Assembly: GCF_021401085.1 (NCBI RefSeq)
Contig: NZ_JACBFP010000010.1
Span: 43,709 to 107,708, forward strand
Reading direction: 5' to 3'
Source of the DNA: Chryseobacterium sp. R2A-55
GTDB lineage: Bacteria > Bacteroidota > Bacteroidia > Flavobacteriales > Weeksellaceae
DNA length: 64,000 bases
The translations under genes and the position numbers were made by a program. Each line of letters begins with the position of its first letter. The first letter of the stretch is position 1. The notes beneath the pieces are model-generated. The model saw nothing but the letters and a program-made list of their open reading frames with translations, had not been told where the DNA came from and did not search any database. This document shows, piece by piece, positions 9,144 to 17,507 of this stretch.

Positions 9144-9151
9144 TAAATTTG
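9144..9151 (+). promoter_or_regulatory. -7 box TAAATTTG for ytxJ
   Basis: TAAATTTG is an exact TAnnTTTG match 21 bases before the ytxJ ATG. It suggests that ytxJ and the Crp-type gene can be transcribed separately from the YfiT-like gene. No -33 TTG at standard spacing was found. Confidence 0.45.
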
Positions 9152-9172
9152 GCTTTATAAAAAAGTAGTACA

Positions 9173-9547
9173 ATGGGATTTTTACATAAAATATTCGGCA
9201 GCTCCGAAACTGAAAATGCAGAAGTGAAATTCTGGCATGAGATCAAATCTGAAGGTGATTTGGAAGACGCCATCAGGAAGTCATCCGAAAAGAAAGTGGT
9301 GATCTTTAAACATTCCACCAGATGCCACATCAGTAAAATGGTTAAAAAGAAATTTGAAAAAGAAGTGGGAAATTCTGATAAAGCTGTGGAATATTACTAC
9401 CTGGATCTGCTTGCTCACCGAAAGATCTCCAATAAAATTGCAGATGATCTGGGAGTGGAGCACCAAAGTCCGCAACTCATTGTTTTGGAAAACGGAAACG
9501 CGGTGAGAAATGCTTCTCATCATTCGATTAACTTGAATATAGTCTGA
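9173..9547 (+). CDS. ytxJ: YtxJ, bacillithiol-system redox protein
   Basis: This is a small thioredoxin-fold protein of 124 residues, proposed in the literature to act as a monothiol bacilliredoxin. The active site is FKHSTRCHIS with a single Cys51. There is no second cysteine of a CxxC pair, which fits the family. The downstream HQSPQLIVLENG carries the cis-proline strand typical of YtxJ. It lies 58 bases after the YfiT-like gene and 6 bases before the Crp/Fnr gene, all on the same strand, so the three may share transcripts. This suggests the host makes bacillithiol or a similar low-molecular-weight thiol, though no bsh synthesis gene is in view. Confidence 0.9.
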   Translation: MGFLHKIFGSSETENAEVKFWHEIKSEGDLEDAIRKSSEKKVVIFKHSTRCHISKMVKKKFEKEVGNSDKAVEYYYLDLLAHRKISNKIADDLGVEHQSPQLIVLENGNAVRNASHHSINLNIV

Positions 9548-9553
9548 TTCTGG

Positions 9554-10153
9554 ATGGAAACGAATCTGAATATCACCAATTATCTTTCGGAAGTTTTGGA
9601 AATCCCCAAAGAAGCAATCTCTAATTGCAGCAATCATTTCAGTGCAAAAAAAGCAGCAAAAAATGAACTTTTGCTTCGCGAAGGTGAAGTGTGTAATCAA
9701 ACCTTCTTCGTGGAAAAAGGATTACTCAGAATGTATTCCATAGACAGAAACGGAAAAGAGCATATCATTCAGTTTGCGCCCGAAAACTGGCTGATTTCTG
9801 ACCGAAGTTCCCTTTACTTCCATGAAAAGTCGAAATATTTTATTGAAGCGGTGGAAGAATCAGAAGTCCTTTTGCTGAAAAGCGATTTCTTCACGATCAT
9901 CAACCAGAATTTTCCGCATACTGCTGAAAATAATGATTTGTTGTTGCAAAAACACATCCGGAACCTGCAAAATAGAGTGAATTCGTTGTTGGGAGATACT
10001 GCTGAAGAACGCTACATGGATTTCATCAAAATGTATCCAGATATTCTTCTGCGCGTTCCTCAATGGATGGTGGCATCGTATCTTGGGATTACCCCCGAAA
10101 GTTTGAGCCGCGTCAGAAAAGAACTTGCCCGGAAGAATTTTCGAACTTCATAA
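9554..10153 (+). CDS. Crp/Fnr family transcriptional regulator
   Basis: The 199-residue protein has an N-terminal cyclic-nucleotide-binding-like beta roll (to about residue 120; LLREGEVCNQTFFVEKGLLRMY) and a dimer helix (LLQKHIRNLQNRVNSLL). A C-terminal winged helix follows (VPQWMVASYLGITPESLSRVRKEL). The cAMP phosphate-binding arginine/serine motif of Crp is not seen and there is no Fnr-type cysteine cluster, so the signal is unknown. It follows ytxJ by six bases and could respond to redox or thiol state; that is inference from position only. Confidence 0.92.
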   Translation: METNLNITNYLSEVLEIPKEAISNCSNHFSAKKAAKNELLLREGEVCNQTFFVEKGLLRMYSIDRNGKEHIIQFAPENWLISDRSSLYFHEKSKYFIEAVEESEVLLLKSDFFTIINQNFPHTAENNDLLLQKHIRNLQNRVNSLLGDTAEERYMDFIKMYPDILLRVPQWMVASYLGITPESLSRVRKELARKNFRTS

Positions 10154-10164
10154 ATGAGCAAAAA

Positions 10165-10191
10165 AAATCCCTCGCTTTCGGAGAGGGATTT
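10165..10191. terminator. Bidirectional terminator between crp-type gene and rpoD
   Basis: AAATCCCTC pairs with GAGGGATTT around a 9-base loop, with A on the left and T/A-rich sequence on the right. It sits between two convergent genes and can serve both. Confidence 0.8.
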
Positions 10192-10202
10192 AAAATGAGG
10201 AA

Positions 10203-11069
10203 TTATTTTCCGAGGTAAGATTTCAAAATCTTGCTTCTCGTATTGTGTTTCAATCTCTTGATCGCTTTTTCCTTGATTTGTCGCACTCTTTCTCTGGTCA
10301 GGTCAAATGTTTCGCCAATTTCTTCCAAAGTCATCGGGTGTTTTCCATTAAGCCCGAAATAGAGTCGAACCAAATCCGCTTCTCTCGGGGTCAAGGTCTG
10401 CAATGCTCTTTCGATTTCAATCTGAAGCGATTCCAACATCAAATCCTTATCCGGACTTGGCGATTCGCCAGAACGCAAAACATCATACAAATTGGAATCT
10501 TCACCTTCCACCAAAGGAGCATCCATTGATAGGTGACGACCAGAATTTTTCATGGATTCCTTAATGTCGTCTTCACTCATATCAAGAACTTCCGCCAATT
10601 CTTCCGGAGAAGGTGGTCTTTCATTTTCCTGCTCCAAATGTGCGTATGCTTTGTTGATTTTATTGATGGATCCAATCTTGTTCAAAGGCAATCTCACGAT
10701 TCTGGATTGTTCCGCCAAAGCCTGCAAAATCGATTGGCGAATCCACCAAACCGCATAGGAAATGAATTTAAAACCTCTGGTTTCGTCATATCTTTTCGCG
10801 GCTTTCATCAAGCCGAGATTTCCTTCATTAATCAAATCGGGGAGTGATAAACCCTGATTCTGGTATTGTTTAGAAACAGAAACCACGAAACGCAGATTCG
10901 CCTTGATCAGTTTTTCGAGTGCAACTCTATCACCGGCACGGATTTTTTGTGCGAGTTCTACCTCTTCATCAGCAGTAATCAGATCCACTTTCCCGATTTC
11001 CTGCAAATACTTGTCAAGCGACGCGGTTTCTCTGTTGGTAACCTGTTTTGTAATTTTTAATTGTCTCAT
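10203..11069 (-). CDS. rpoD: Primary RNA polymerase sigma factor RpoD/SigA
   Basis: This is the housekeeping sigma factor that directs RNA polymerase to TTG/TAnnTTTG promoters in Bacteroidota. It has only 288 residues. Region 1.1 is absent and the protein opens almost directly with region 1.2 ([19 protein letters not shown]). Region 2 holds the core-binding and -10 reading segment ([33 protein letters not shown]). Region 3 follows from about residue 135, and region 4 ends the protein ([21 protein letters not shown]). The short form is characteristic of the phylum and fits the promoter boxes seen in this window. The gene is monocistronic, with a terminator after it. Confidence 0.97.
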   Translation of the reverse strand: MRQLKITKQVTNRETASLDKYLQEIGKVDLITADEEVELAQKIRAGDRVALEKLIKANLRFVVSVSKQYQNQGLSLPDLINEGNLGLMKAAKRYDETRGFKFISYAVWWIRQSILQALAEQSRIVRLPLNKIGSINKINKAYAHLEQENERPPSPEELAEVLDMSEDDIKESMKNSGRHLSMDAPLVEGEDSNLYDVLRSGESPSPDKDLMLESLQIEIERALQTLTPREADLVRLYFGLNGKHPMTLEEIGETFDLTRERVRQIKEKAIKRLKHNTRSKILKSYLGK

Positions 11070-11170
11070 TGAATAGATAACAACCCATTTTTTAAGGCTG
11101 CAATTATATATACGATAGGAATCCCAAAAAGGTTACAATATTTTGAAAATAAAGCAAAATAGTTTTCTTT

Positions 11171-11320
11171 GGGCGACTATTTCCGTCTTCCGTTCCCGCT
11201 TTTTTTCTTCCTACGCTATGCTCCTCTCCAAGAAAAAAGAGCTCCACTCAAGCCGGGTCGCGGTCTCTGCCACGCTGAAAAAGGGTCACTTGTTCGTCGG
11301 ATTCCGCCACCATTGAAGGG
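11171..11320. repeat. Putative dispersed intergenic repeat with internal hairpin
   Basis: This GC-richer block between rpoD and the beta-helix gene begins GGGCGACTATTTCC and ends GAAGGGC. It contains an inverted pair, CTTTTTTTCTT (11199-11209) and AAGAAAAAAG (11230-11239). The wording (C/T-rich opening, hairpin, GCCGGGTCGCGGTCTC-like middle) resembles repetitive intergenic elements I recall from other flavobacterial genomes. An open frame crosses it, but its translation looks like no protein. No second copy was noticed in this window, so the repeat status is inference. Confidence 0.45.
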
Positions 11321-11325
11321 CAAAA

Positions 11326-11359
11326 AAAAACTCATCCCGAATTTTCGGAATGAGTTTTT
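11326..11359 (-). terminator. Terminator of the T9SS beta-helix gene
   Basis: AAAAACTCATcCCGAA pairs with TTCGGAATGAGTTTTT over a very short loop, with T on the minus-strand 3' side. It lies 18 bases after the stop of the minus-strand gene. Confidence 0.85.
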
Positions 11360-11377
11360 CTGGGTCTGGAGTATCAA

Positions 11378-12832
11378 TTATTTAATAATCAATTTGTTGG
11401 AAGACTTTTTGCCTTCAGACTGATAAACCAAAACATAAGTCCCGGGATTTGCTTTCACAGAAACTGTATTTTTTCCCTTGTTGACCAAGCCTGAGAAAAT
11501 CATTCTTCCGGCCATATCCGAAATAATGATATTCCCTGATTTTTCTGCATCAAAAGTAAATGTTCCATTACTTGGATTTGGGTAAAGGGTGTTTTTTACG
11601 ATAGCATTTTCAACGGTTGCCAAAGGTTGTGCACACAGATAAGACGAAAAATCCACCAATCCCAAAGACGCATTATCATTCTGGTGAAAAATCACTTCTT
11701 CCACCATCGCATCATCAGAAAACTCGTCTTCTCTCCAGCAGTTATTCTTTGCGCTTACTGCATTGGGAGTATTGTTATAGAGCGCATAAATCTGGCCGCC
11801 GTTTCCATTGTTCTTGAATACGTTTTGACCAACACTTCCCAAAGTTCCGCCGCCAAGATCTGCAGTAGTGGTACTTACCAAGGTAATTCCCCACAAACTT
11901 CCTCTGATCTGGTTTTTCTCAATTTTGAAGGATCCGTTTCCGTAGAGGTTGATTCCGCTTCCACCATTTGCAGGAACTGTTTCTACATTATTATTGGTCA
12001 AAATATTATTTGAAATCGTTCCGGAACAATTGTTTCCGGTGATGGTGATTCCGTAGCGGTTGTCGGTCACTGTATTTCCATCAATCAAAACCGTATTGGT
12101 TACTCCCAAAAGTGAAGAAACTGAAATTCCGCCCACTTTGTCATTAAGTCTGTCTCCGTTAATGGTATTATTCAAAATCTTGGTAGTTCCACCGGTTCCG
12201 CTTGCTCCCATATTGATTTGCGGGCGGTTCGAGTTGAGTTTGGTGTTTTTGGAAAGGAAGTTATTCGTGAATTCCAGCGCAACTGAAGAGTTCGCTCCGG
12301 AAGCAACTGCCGGTAAATCATTTTCAATAAACTGCGAATTTTTTACTACCGGATTTCCTGTAGAGAAATTTACGGCGGCTCCGGTTGACTGTCCGGCTTT
12401 GTTATACCTCACGATGCAGTTATCCATCATAAAATTTCCGGTAAGTGCCTGAATTCCACCACCATATTCAATCGTGGTGTTTTTGAAGGTGACATTTGCC
12501 GTGGATTCCAAACGCATGCCTTTCCACACGTTGGCCGGATCGGTTGCGGTTATTTTAAAATTAGTGGCAGTAGTATTATAGGTTCCAGCAATGGTAAGCA
12601 GAATTCCCGGATTGATTTTCAAGGTGGTATTTTCATCCATATTCAGGATGTCTCCTGCAGAAATAATCACATTCGCAGTCATGGTGTAATCGGTTCCATT
12701 ATTTACTACAACTGCAGGTGCTGCCGCCGAAAGCGAAGCCAGATTATAGGTGATACCAGTACCGGGTGAGGTAAACTGGGAAAAAATCCATGTTGAAATT
12801 AAGGATAAAAGAAATAAAGAAAGTTTTTTCAT
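11378..12832 (-). CDS. T9SS-secreted right-handed beta-helix protein
   Basis: The 484-residue product has a Sec signal peptide (MKKLSLFLLSLISTWIFSQ). A long middle region of short turns rich in Asn, Gly, Thr and Val follows, with many N-N-x-I/V repeats (IDGNTVTDNRYGITITGNN, ILTNNNVET), typical of parallel beta-helix folds. The last ~75 residues are a type A sorting domain for the type IX secretion system (YPNPSNGTFTF, then IIISDMAGRMIFSG and LVYQSEGKKSSNKLIIK). It should be exported and attached to, or released from, the cell surface. Such helices often bind or cleave polysaccharide, but no catalytic residues could be assigned. Confidence 0.9.
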   Translation of the reverse strand: MKKLSLFLLSLISTWIFSQFTSPGTGITYNLASLSAAAPAVVVNNGTDYTMTANVIISAGDILNMDENTTLKINPGILLTIAGTYNTTATNFKITATDPANVWKGMRLESTANVTFKNTTIEYGGGIQALTGNFMMDNCIVRYNKAGQSTGAAVNFSTGNPVVKNSQFIENDLPAVASGANSSVALEFTNNFLSKNTKLNSNRPQINMGASGTGGTTKILNNTINGDRLNDKVGGISVSSLLGVTNTVLIDGNTVTDNRYGITITGNNCSGTISNNILTNNNVETVPANGGSGINLYGNGSFKIEKNQIRGSLWGITLVSTTTADLGGGTLGSVGQNVFKNNGNGGQIYALYNNTPNAVSAKNNCWREDEFSDDAMVEEVIFHQNDNASLGLVDFSSYLCAQPLATVENAIVKNTLYPNPSNGTFTFDAEKSGNIIISDMAGRMIFSGLVNKGKNTVSVKANPGTYVLVYQSEGKKSSNKLIIK

Positions 12833-12848
12833 TGCTTAAAATTTTTGT

Positions 12849-12856
12849 CAAAGATA
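12849..12856 (-). promoter_or_regulatory. -7 box TATCTTTG for the beta-helix gene
   Basis: The minus strand reads TATCTTTG, an exact TAnnTTTG match, 16 bases before the ATG at 12832. No -33 TTG was found at normal spacing. Confidence 0.5.
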
Positions 12857-12914
12857 AAATTATTATGTTAATAAAAAAACCCGTCAGATACTAAGAATTT
12901 CAGTTGCAATTGAT

Positions 12915-12922
12915 TATTTTTG
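12915..12922 (+). promoter_or_regulatory. -7 box TATTTTTG for the aldo/keto reductase gene
   Basis: TATTTTTG matches the consensus exactly and ends 16 bases before the ATG at 12939. Confidence 0.5.
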
Positions 12923-12938
12923 AGCAAAATCAAGCAAA

Positions 12939-13802
12939 ATGAAGTTTTCACCGATCATTGTCGGAACCATGAGGTGGGGAATTTGGGGCGCAAATCTTTC
13001 CGGAAGAGAAGTCCAACGTTTAATTGAAACATCGTTATATTTAGGACTTTCCACATTTGACCATGCCGATATTTACGGAAATTATACCACAGAAAAACTT
13101 TTTGGCGATGCATTTTCCGAAATGAAAATCAATAGGGAAGAAGTGCAGCTGATTTCCAAGTGTGGAATTGAAATGCCATGTGAAAATCGAGATTTCAAAG
13201 TGAAGTCGTACAACTATTCAAAGGAACATATCTTAAGTTCGGTGGATAAAAGCCTGGAAAACTTAAGAACCGATTATCTTGATCTGCTTTTGATTCATCG
13301 GCCATCACCATTGATGAATCCGGAGGAAATTGCTGAGGCATTCGGTATTCTAAGAGAAAGACATAAAGTCAGACATTTCGGCGTCTCTAATTTTTCTGCT
13401 TCTCAGTTTGATTTGATTGATGACGCTTTCCCTTTAGTCACCAATCAAATCGAAATCTCCATCAATCATACCGATGCTTTTTACGACGGTACTTTAGACC
13501 AAATGATGCTCAGAAAGCTTCAACCAATGGCATGGTCCGTCATGGGAAATTTTTTCACCGAAAATTCTGTTCAAAATTTTAGAATCAGGAAAGTGTTGGA
13601 TGAACTTTGCCCAAAATATGGTGCAGAAGAAAGCCATATTCTTTTAGCGTTCATTTTGAAACATCCGGCAAGAATTCTCCCAATCATTGGTACCTCGAAA
13701 TCAGAAAACATCCGTAAATTCAGGGATTTTTTGAGCCTAAATCTGGAAAGAGAGGACTGGTTCAGACTTTTGGAAGCCTCTGTGGGAAAGGAAGTTAAAT
13801 AA
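12939..13802 (+). CDS. Aldo/keto reductase (YdhF-like)
   Basis: This NADPH-dependent carbonyl reductase of the TIM-barrel AKR superfamily has 287 residues. The catalytic tetrad is complete: Asp41 and Tyr46 (STFDHADIYGNY), Lys74 (ISKCG) and His120 (LLIHRPSP). The C-terminal cofactor stretch is LPIIGTSKSENIRKF. The MRWGIWG start and the order of motifs resemble the YdhF branch. The substrate cannot be predicted. It is a single-gene unit with its own promoter box. Confidence 0.92.
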   Translation: MKFSPIIVGTMRWGIWGANLSGREVQRLIETSLYLGLSTFDHADIYGNYTTEKLFGDAFSEMKINREEVQLISKCGIEMPCENRDFKVKSYNYSKEHILSSVDKSLENLRTDYLDLLLIHRPSPLMNPEEIAEAFGILRERHKVRHFGVSNFSASQFDLIDDAFPLVTNQIEISINHTDAFYDGTLDQMMLRKLQPMAWSVMGNFFTENSVQNFRIRKVLDELCPKYGAEESHILLAFILKHPARILPIIGTSKSENIRKFRDFLSLNLEREDWFRLLEASVGKEVK

Positions 13803-13819
13803 TCTTGTGACGAAAAAAG

Positions 13820-13849
13820 TTGCATTTCTAATTAATAGTTGTATCTTGC
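13820..13849 (+). promoter_or_regulatory. Promoter TTG-N19-TATCTTG for the RRM gene
   Basis: TTG at 13820-13822 is followed after 19 bases by TATCTTGC, one base short of TAnnTTTG. It would give a leader of about 90 bases before the RRM gene ATG at 13942, longer than for other genes here and possibly used for temperature-dependent control. Confidence 0.5.
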
Positions 13850-13941
13850 ACCCGTTTTTATATCCGAAATCAATATTTGTTCATCCATTGTTGAGTTTCA
13901 TTTATAATTTCAGCATGTATTAATTTTTAATTATTTTTATG

Positions 13942-14301
13942 ATGAACATTTTTGTTTCAAACATCAACTATGCAACCAAAGAAGAGACGTTGCATGATTT
14001 ATTTTCAGAATTTGGCGAAGTAACTTCTGCCAAAATCATTACCGACAGAGAAACTGGAAGATCCAGAGGATTTGGATTCGTGGAAATGGCTGACGAGGAA
14101 GGAAAAGCTTCCATCGAGGCATTGAACGGGAAAGAATTGGACGGCAAAGAACTTAACGTTTCCGAGGCTAAACCAAAAGAACAGAAACCAAGAAGAAGTT
14201 TCGACAACAACCGTAGCGGAGGTTACGGTGGCGGAAACCGAGGTGGAGGTTACGGAGGTGGAAGCAGAGGCGGTTACGACCGAGGAGGTTCCAACTGGTA
14301 A
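13942..14301 (+). CDS. Glycine-rich RRM RNA-binding protein
   Basis: The protein has about 119 residues: one RNA recognition motif followed by an Arg/Gly-rich tail. RNP2 is IFVSNI at the N-terminus and RNP1 is RGFGFVEM near residue 49, both with the aromatic residues that stack on RNA. The tail (about residues 85-119) is built of GGGNRGGGYGGG-type repeats. Such proteins are common in Bacteroidota and Cyanobacteria, where they are often induced by cold and act as RNA chaperones. ATG codons at 13939 and 13942 are both possible. The long upstream leader and the strong terminator fit a monocistronic, highly expressed gene. Confidence 0.93.
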   Translation: MNIFVSNINYATKEETLHDLFSEFGEVTSAKIITDRETGRSRGFGFVEMADEEGKASIEALNGKELDGKELNVSEAKPKEQKPRRSFDNNRSGGYGGGNRGGGYGGGSRGGYDRGGSNW

Positions 14302-14320
14302 CATTTTCAGAAAAATATGG

Positions 14321-14345
14321 AAGCGGCTTTTGAGCCGCTTTTTTT
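14321..14345 (+). terminator. Terminator of the RRM gene
   Basis: AAGCGGCT and AGCCGCTT flank a four-base loop and run into T residues, 19 bases after the stop codon. Confidence 0.92.
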
Positions 14346-14423
14346 GTGGAAATTTTCTTCACCAGAATGCCGAATCGCATACTTCAGATTCTGGGAAAAT
14401 AAAATATCAAAAGATGGACTTTT

Positions 14424-16202
14424 CTATTTTTGTCTGATCAAAATATATGCTTCATTATAGAATATCTGCTCCTTTTGGTATTTTTCGCGGATGAGATTAT
14501 CGAAAACCATCTTCAAATGGTAGTTTCCGAGGTCGCTTTCGAAAGATATCTCCGGAACAGTAATTTGCCCGGATTGATTTTTATACTGATTTAAATATTG
14601 AAGGATCAAAGGTGATACATCCCAATATTCTCTCCCGTTTAAAGTGACAGCTAATATTTTTCCGGTATTTTCCTGCCGGGAAACCGTAAAAATATCACCA
14701 TTAAATCTCAAATCTCCCATCTTGTACTTTGCGGCAGAAGCAACGTATTCGTAACCGGCGATGGAATGGAACTTATTTTCTGAAACGATTTCTAATCGGT
14801 TTTCCTGATGGGACTTCTCCGTGGTTTGTATCTGGGTAAAATGGTTCTGGATCATGTTGTGGATTTCCCAATAATCCCTTTTGCTGATTGATTTTGCTAA
14901 AATTTTCTGGTCATCAGAATTCAAAAATGTAAACAAAAATTCCTGTTCGTTTCTCTTGGCCAAAAAGTTGAATTTGCTGGAGATCTCGTCTGCAGCCAAA
15001 TCCGAAACTTTCTTATTAAAATTGATTTTTCCATCTTCCAATAAATTATTTTGGGTCAAGATATTTTTCAGTTCCGTTTTCTGGCTTCCCTTCGCCACTG
15101 AAAAGGTGTTGAGATAAGGCATCATTAATGAGAAAACTCCGAAAGCAAACAAACTGACTGGAATAAATTTAATGGTAGTTTTTCTGAAAAAAACAAAATA
15201 CAGCACCACAAAAGTCAACCATATCGCGAGAATTAAAACAAAATATCTCGGTTCGGTGTAGCCATATGCCAAGATTCTGGTGAAAATTGCCGTGAATAAA
15301 AGAACGATGAGCGGAATTAAGGTGTAAAAGAAGATCCTCGGGAAAACCTTTACCCAAGATTTTTCTGAATCCTGTTTCAAAGGATAAACGAGAAGAAAAG
15401 CCAAAATTCCCACTATGGAATACGCCAAAACCAGATAGGAAACCCAGCCTCTCGGAAGTTCCCAATGGATAAGAATTTTTGCGGAATAGAAATACAGGAT
15501 TACCGAATAGATAATCAACAGCGGGATCAAAATATACTGTGTAAAAAACTTCAGGATAATCGGGTAACGATCTACTCGCTCAAGAAACTTCAAGCCTTTT
15601 TCATTAAATAGAAGGAATATGAAGCAACTGCCGAAAATACCCAGAAACTGAAAAGTCTGGAAATAATATTTCCCTTTAAAATTAAAGTCGAAAAGTTGAT
15701 CAACCGCCAAAATTGCCAAGAGAACTCCGCCTGTTAAAACTCCCGTGAAAACAGCAGTCAGAAAAGTGTTGATGAATAAACTCTTATTATACTGCCAAAA
15801 ATTAAGTTCGCGTTTTTGTCCGAAAAATGGAATAAACGATACCAAAAGGTGCGACAGAATAAAAGTCGGAATCAGCAGAAATGCATCAACTTCGGTGAAA
15901 TCCTTCTCGGAATCAGGGAGCAATAGATAAAGGAAAACCAACAAAACAACAGCGAAAAACTCCATAATCAAACCCATTCCAATCCTTTGCGAAAGCATAT
16001 TCAGCGCAAACATCAATGAAATCCCCAAACAGCAAACCAGGGCGAATTTCACGAAAATAAAATTGGTAGCAACTGCATCGAAGTTCTTTTCGGCAAAGCA
16101 AATTAAAGAAACTGCCGCCAAAAAGGCCATCAGCAGAACCATGGGATATTTCCGGATCACGTTGCCGGATATTCCGAAGATTTGTTGGATTTTATGAAGC
16201 AT
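14424..16202 (-). CDS. DUF4153 domain membrane protein
   Basis: This is an inner-membrane protein of 592 residues with about eleven hydrophobic segments in the first ~375 residues. A soluble C-terminal region of about 210 residues follows, predicted from the run of segments to lie outside the cytoplasm. The membrane part matches the DUF4153 layout common in Bacteroidota (paired segments, conserved charged loop, YILIPLLIIYSVILYFYS-type helices). Function is unknown for the family. It ends 19 bases beyond the end of the BlaI-like gene's upstream reading block only by orientation: the BlaI-like and PAP2 genes lie upstream on the same strand, so a loose operon of three is possible. Confidence 0.85.
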   Translation of the reverse strand: MLHKIQQIFGISGNVIRKYPMVLLMAFLAAVSLICFAEKNFDAVATNFIFVKFALVCCLGISLMFALNMLSQRIGMGLIMEFFAVVLLVFLYLLLPDSEKDFTEVDAFLLIPTFILSHLLVSFIPFFGQKRELNFWQYNKSLFINTFLTAVFTGVLTGGVLLAILAVDQLFDFNFKGKYYFQTFQFLGIFGSCFIFLLFNEKGLKFLERVDRYPIILKFFTQYILIPLLIIYSVILYFYSAKILIHWELPRGWVSYLVLAYSIVGILAFLLVYPLKQDSEKSWVKVFPRIFFYTLIPLIVLLFTAIFTRILAYGYTEPRYFVLILAIWLTFVVLYFVFFRKTTIKFIPVSLFAFGVFSLMMPYLNTFSVAKGSQKTELKNILTQNNLLEDGKINFNKKVSDLAADEISSKFNFLAKRNEQEFLFTFLNSDDQKILAKSISKRDYWEIHNMIQNHFTQIQTTEKSHQENRLEIVSENKFHSIAGYEYVASAAKYKMGDLRFNGDIFTVSRQENTGKILAVTLNGREYWDVSPLILQYLNQYKNQSGQITVPEISFESDLGNYHLKMVFDNLIREKYQKEQIFYNEAYILIRQK

Positions 16203-16301
16203 AAATGTTGAATTCTTTTTGTGGGCAACTATATTTGGAATCGACGTAGATATAAGGGAAAAATAGCCATAAGCGAAATGATCAGGTACTTTTCTCGAAT
16301 C

Positions 16302-16775
16302 CTATTTTTTCTTTTTCTTTTTTGTCTTCTTTTTCTTTTTTTCCGCCTTCAGTTCCTCTACAAACTCGGATATTGCGTCGCTTGTCACTACTTCAGGAGC
16401 TTCCTTCACCGGAACCACTGTGGCCTTAATTTCAAAATGCTGGTTAAAGTCCGATGGCTTTAGGTGTTTTTCATCGAGCATCATTTTCAGGAGTTCATTT
16501 GCGGAACCTGCAAAATAATGGTCAAGAAAGTTCCTCAGCTGAAATTTTTTATAATCATCAAAAGGGACGGCAACGGTGTATCTAAAAATCCGACCTTCTT
16601 TTTCGGTGGTCAAAAATTCTTTTTCCACCAAGATTTTTAGAAATGTGGAAATCGTGTTTTGGTGCGGTTTCGGTTCCGGATAATGCTCTATGATTTCCCG
16701 TAGATAGCCGGAATTCAGTTTCCAGAAGATGTTCATCAGTTGTTCTTCGGAAGGAGTGAGGTGGTTTATTTTCAT
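16302..16775 (-). CDS. BlaI/MecI/CopY family repressor with lysine-rich tail
   Basis: This is a winged-helix repressor of 157 residues. The DNA-binding half (residues 1-80) has LTPSEEQLMNIFWKLNSG and PEPKPHQNTISTFLKILVEK, the family's recognition helix. The dimerisation half follows to about 125. The remaining ~30 residues end in an almost pure lysine run (EKKKKKTKKKKKK), not usual for the family and absent from the second BlaI homologue in this window. Unlike the BlaI at 59051, no M56 sensor peptidase is adjacent, so its signal input is unclear. Neighbours on the strand are a PAP2 protein upstream and a DUF4153 membrane protein downstream. Confidence 0.88.
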   Translation of the reverse strand: MKINHLTPSEEQLMNIFWKLNSGYLREIIEHYPEPKPHQNTISTFLKILVEKEFLTTEKEGRIFRYTVAVPFDDYKKFQLRNFLDHYFAGSANELLKMMLDEKHLKPSDFNQHFEIKATVVPVKEAPEVVTSDAISEFVEELKAEKKKKKTKKKKKK

Positions 16776-16805
16776 AAAAGATTGCGTATTACTGATTACT
16801 CAACG

Positions 16806-17408
16806 CTAATTGCTGATCATTATATTGGCATAAAGGTAAATAAAAGAAACGGAAAGAGCGATTATCGCTCCAGAAATCACTTCTTTGACGGTATGCCTTT
16901 TCAAAATTATCCTGGTGTAACCTACAAGAATTGCGATTCCGAACCACAGGATTCCCAACTTTATATTTAATGCAAAAAATAATGCCGCCACATAAACATT
17001 GAAAGCAGTGTGCATCGAACTTTTAATAAAATAATTGCTGAGCTGCATCAGTAAGAGCAAAACCATTAGAAAGCTGACTACCAAATCGATTCGATCAAAC
17101 CTAAAGTATTCATAAACCAAATAAACGGCAATCGCTGCAGCAATAAAAGAATACAGGCTTTTCCGCTGATTTCTGTTTGAAACATCCATATTCGAATAAT
17201 TCCCCCGCTTCACGTTCCAGAAAATCCAAACTGTAATCGGCAAAATCATGATCAAAATAATAGGAAGGAACTTCTGCAACGCTTCCTGCGCACTCATCCG
17301 CACAGAGCTGAAATAAGCCAGATAAAGAACCAGCGAGGTCATTGGATTAAAAAAATTCGAGAAGAATTTGGAAAAAGCGATCACCGTCCGATTGTTTCTT
17401 TTCAGCAT
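16806..17408 (-). CDS. PAP2-family membrane phosphatase-like protein
   Basis: The 200-residue protein has six hydrophobic segments and degenerate PAP2 motifs: KSSMHTAFN in place of PSGH, and TRIILKRHTVKEVISG in place of SRxxxxxHxxxD. The catalytic histidines of both motifs are kept (His in SMHT and in KRHTV), while the final Asp position has Glu. Family members remove phosphate from lipid phosphates such as undecaprenyl pyrophosphate. Activity here is plausible but not certain given the altered motifs. It has its own -7 box upstream. Confidence 0.78.
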   Translation of the reverse strand: MLKRNNRTVIAFSKFFSNFFNPMTSLVLYLAYFSSVRMSAQEALQKFLPIILIMILPITVWIFWNVKRGNYSNMDVSNRNQRKSLYSFIAAAIAVYLVYEYFRFDRIDLVVSFLMVLLLLMQLSNYFIKSSMHTAFNVYVAALFFALNIKLGILWFGIAILVGYTRIILKRHTVKEVISGAIIALSVSFIYLYANIMISN

Positions 17409-17424
17409 AAGATTATTTATCTTT

Positions 17425-17432
17425 CAAAAATA
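17425..17432 (-). promoter_or_regulatory. -7 box TATTTTTG for the PAP2 gene
   Basis: The minus strand reads TATTTTTG, exact consensus, ending 16 bases before the ATG at 17408. Confidence 0.5.
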
Positions 17433-17499
17433 ATGTTTTCGTAGTAATAATATGAAAAAAATCTGTTTTTCCATTATCGGAAAACACGAATATAATTCG

Positions 17500-17507
17500 T
17501 ATTTTTG
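17500..17507 (+). promoter_or_regulatory. -7 box TATTTTTG for pdhA
   Basis: TATTTTTG lies 19 bases before the ATG at 17527. The open frame extends upstream to 17452, but that start would precede this promoter, so 17527 is preferred. Confidence 0.55.

Noticed and set aside
11169..11423. 84-codon open frame downstream of rpoD
   Set aside because: It crosses the repeat-like element and a strong terminator and overlaps the end of the beta-helix gene; the translation resembles no protein.
16230..16237. TATATTTG on the plus strand, a perfect -7 box
   Set aside because: No plus-strand gene follows; the next two genes are on the minus strand. Chance occurrence in AT-rich sequence is likely.
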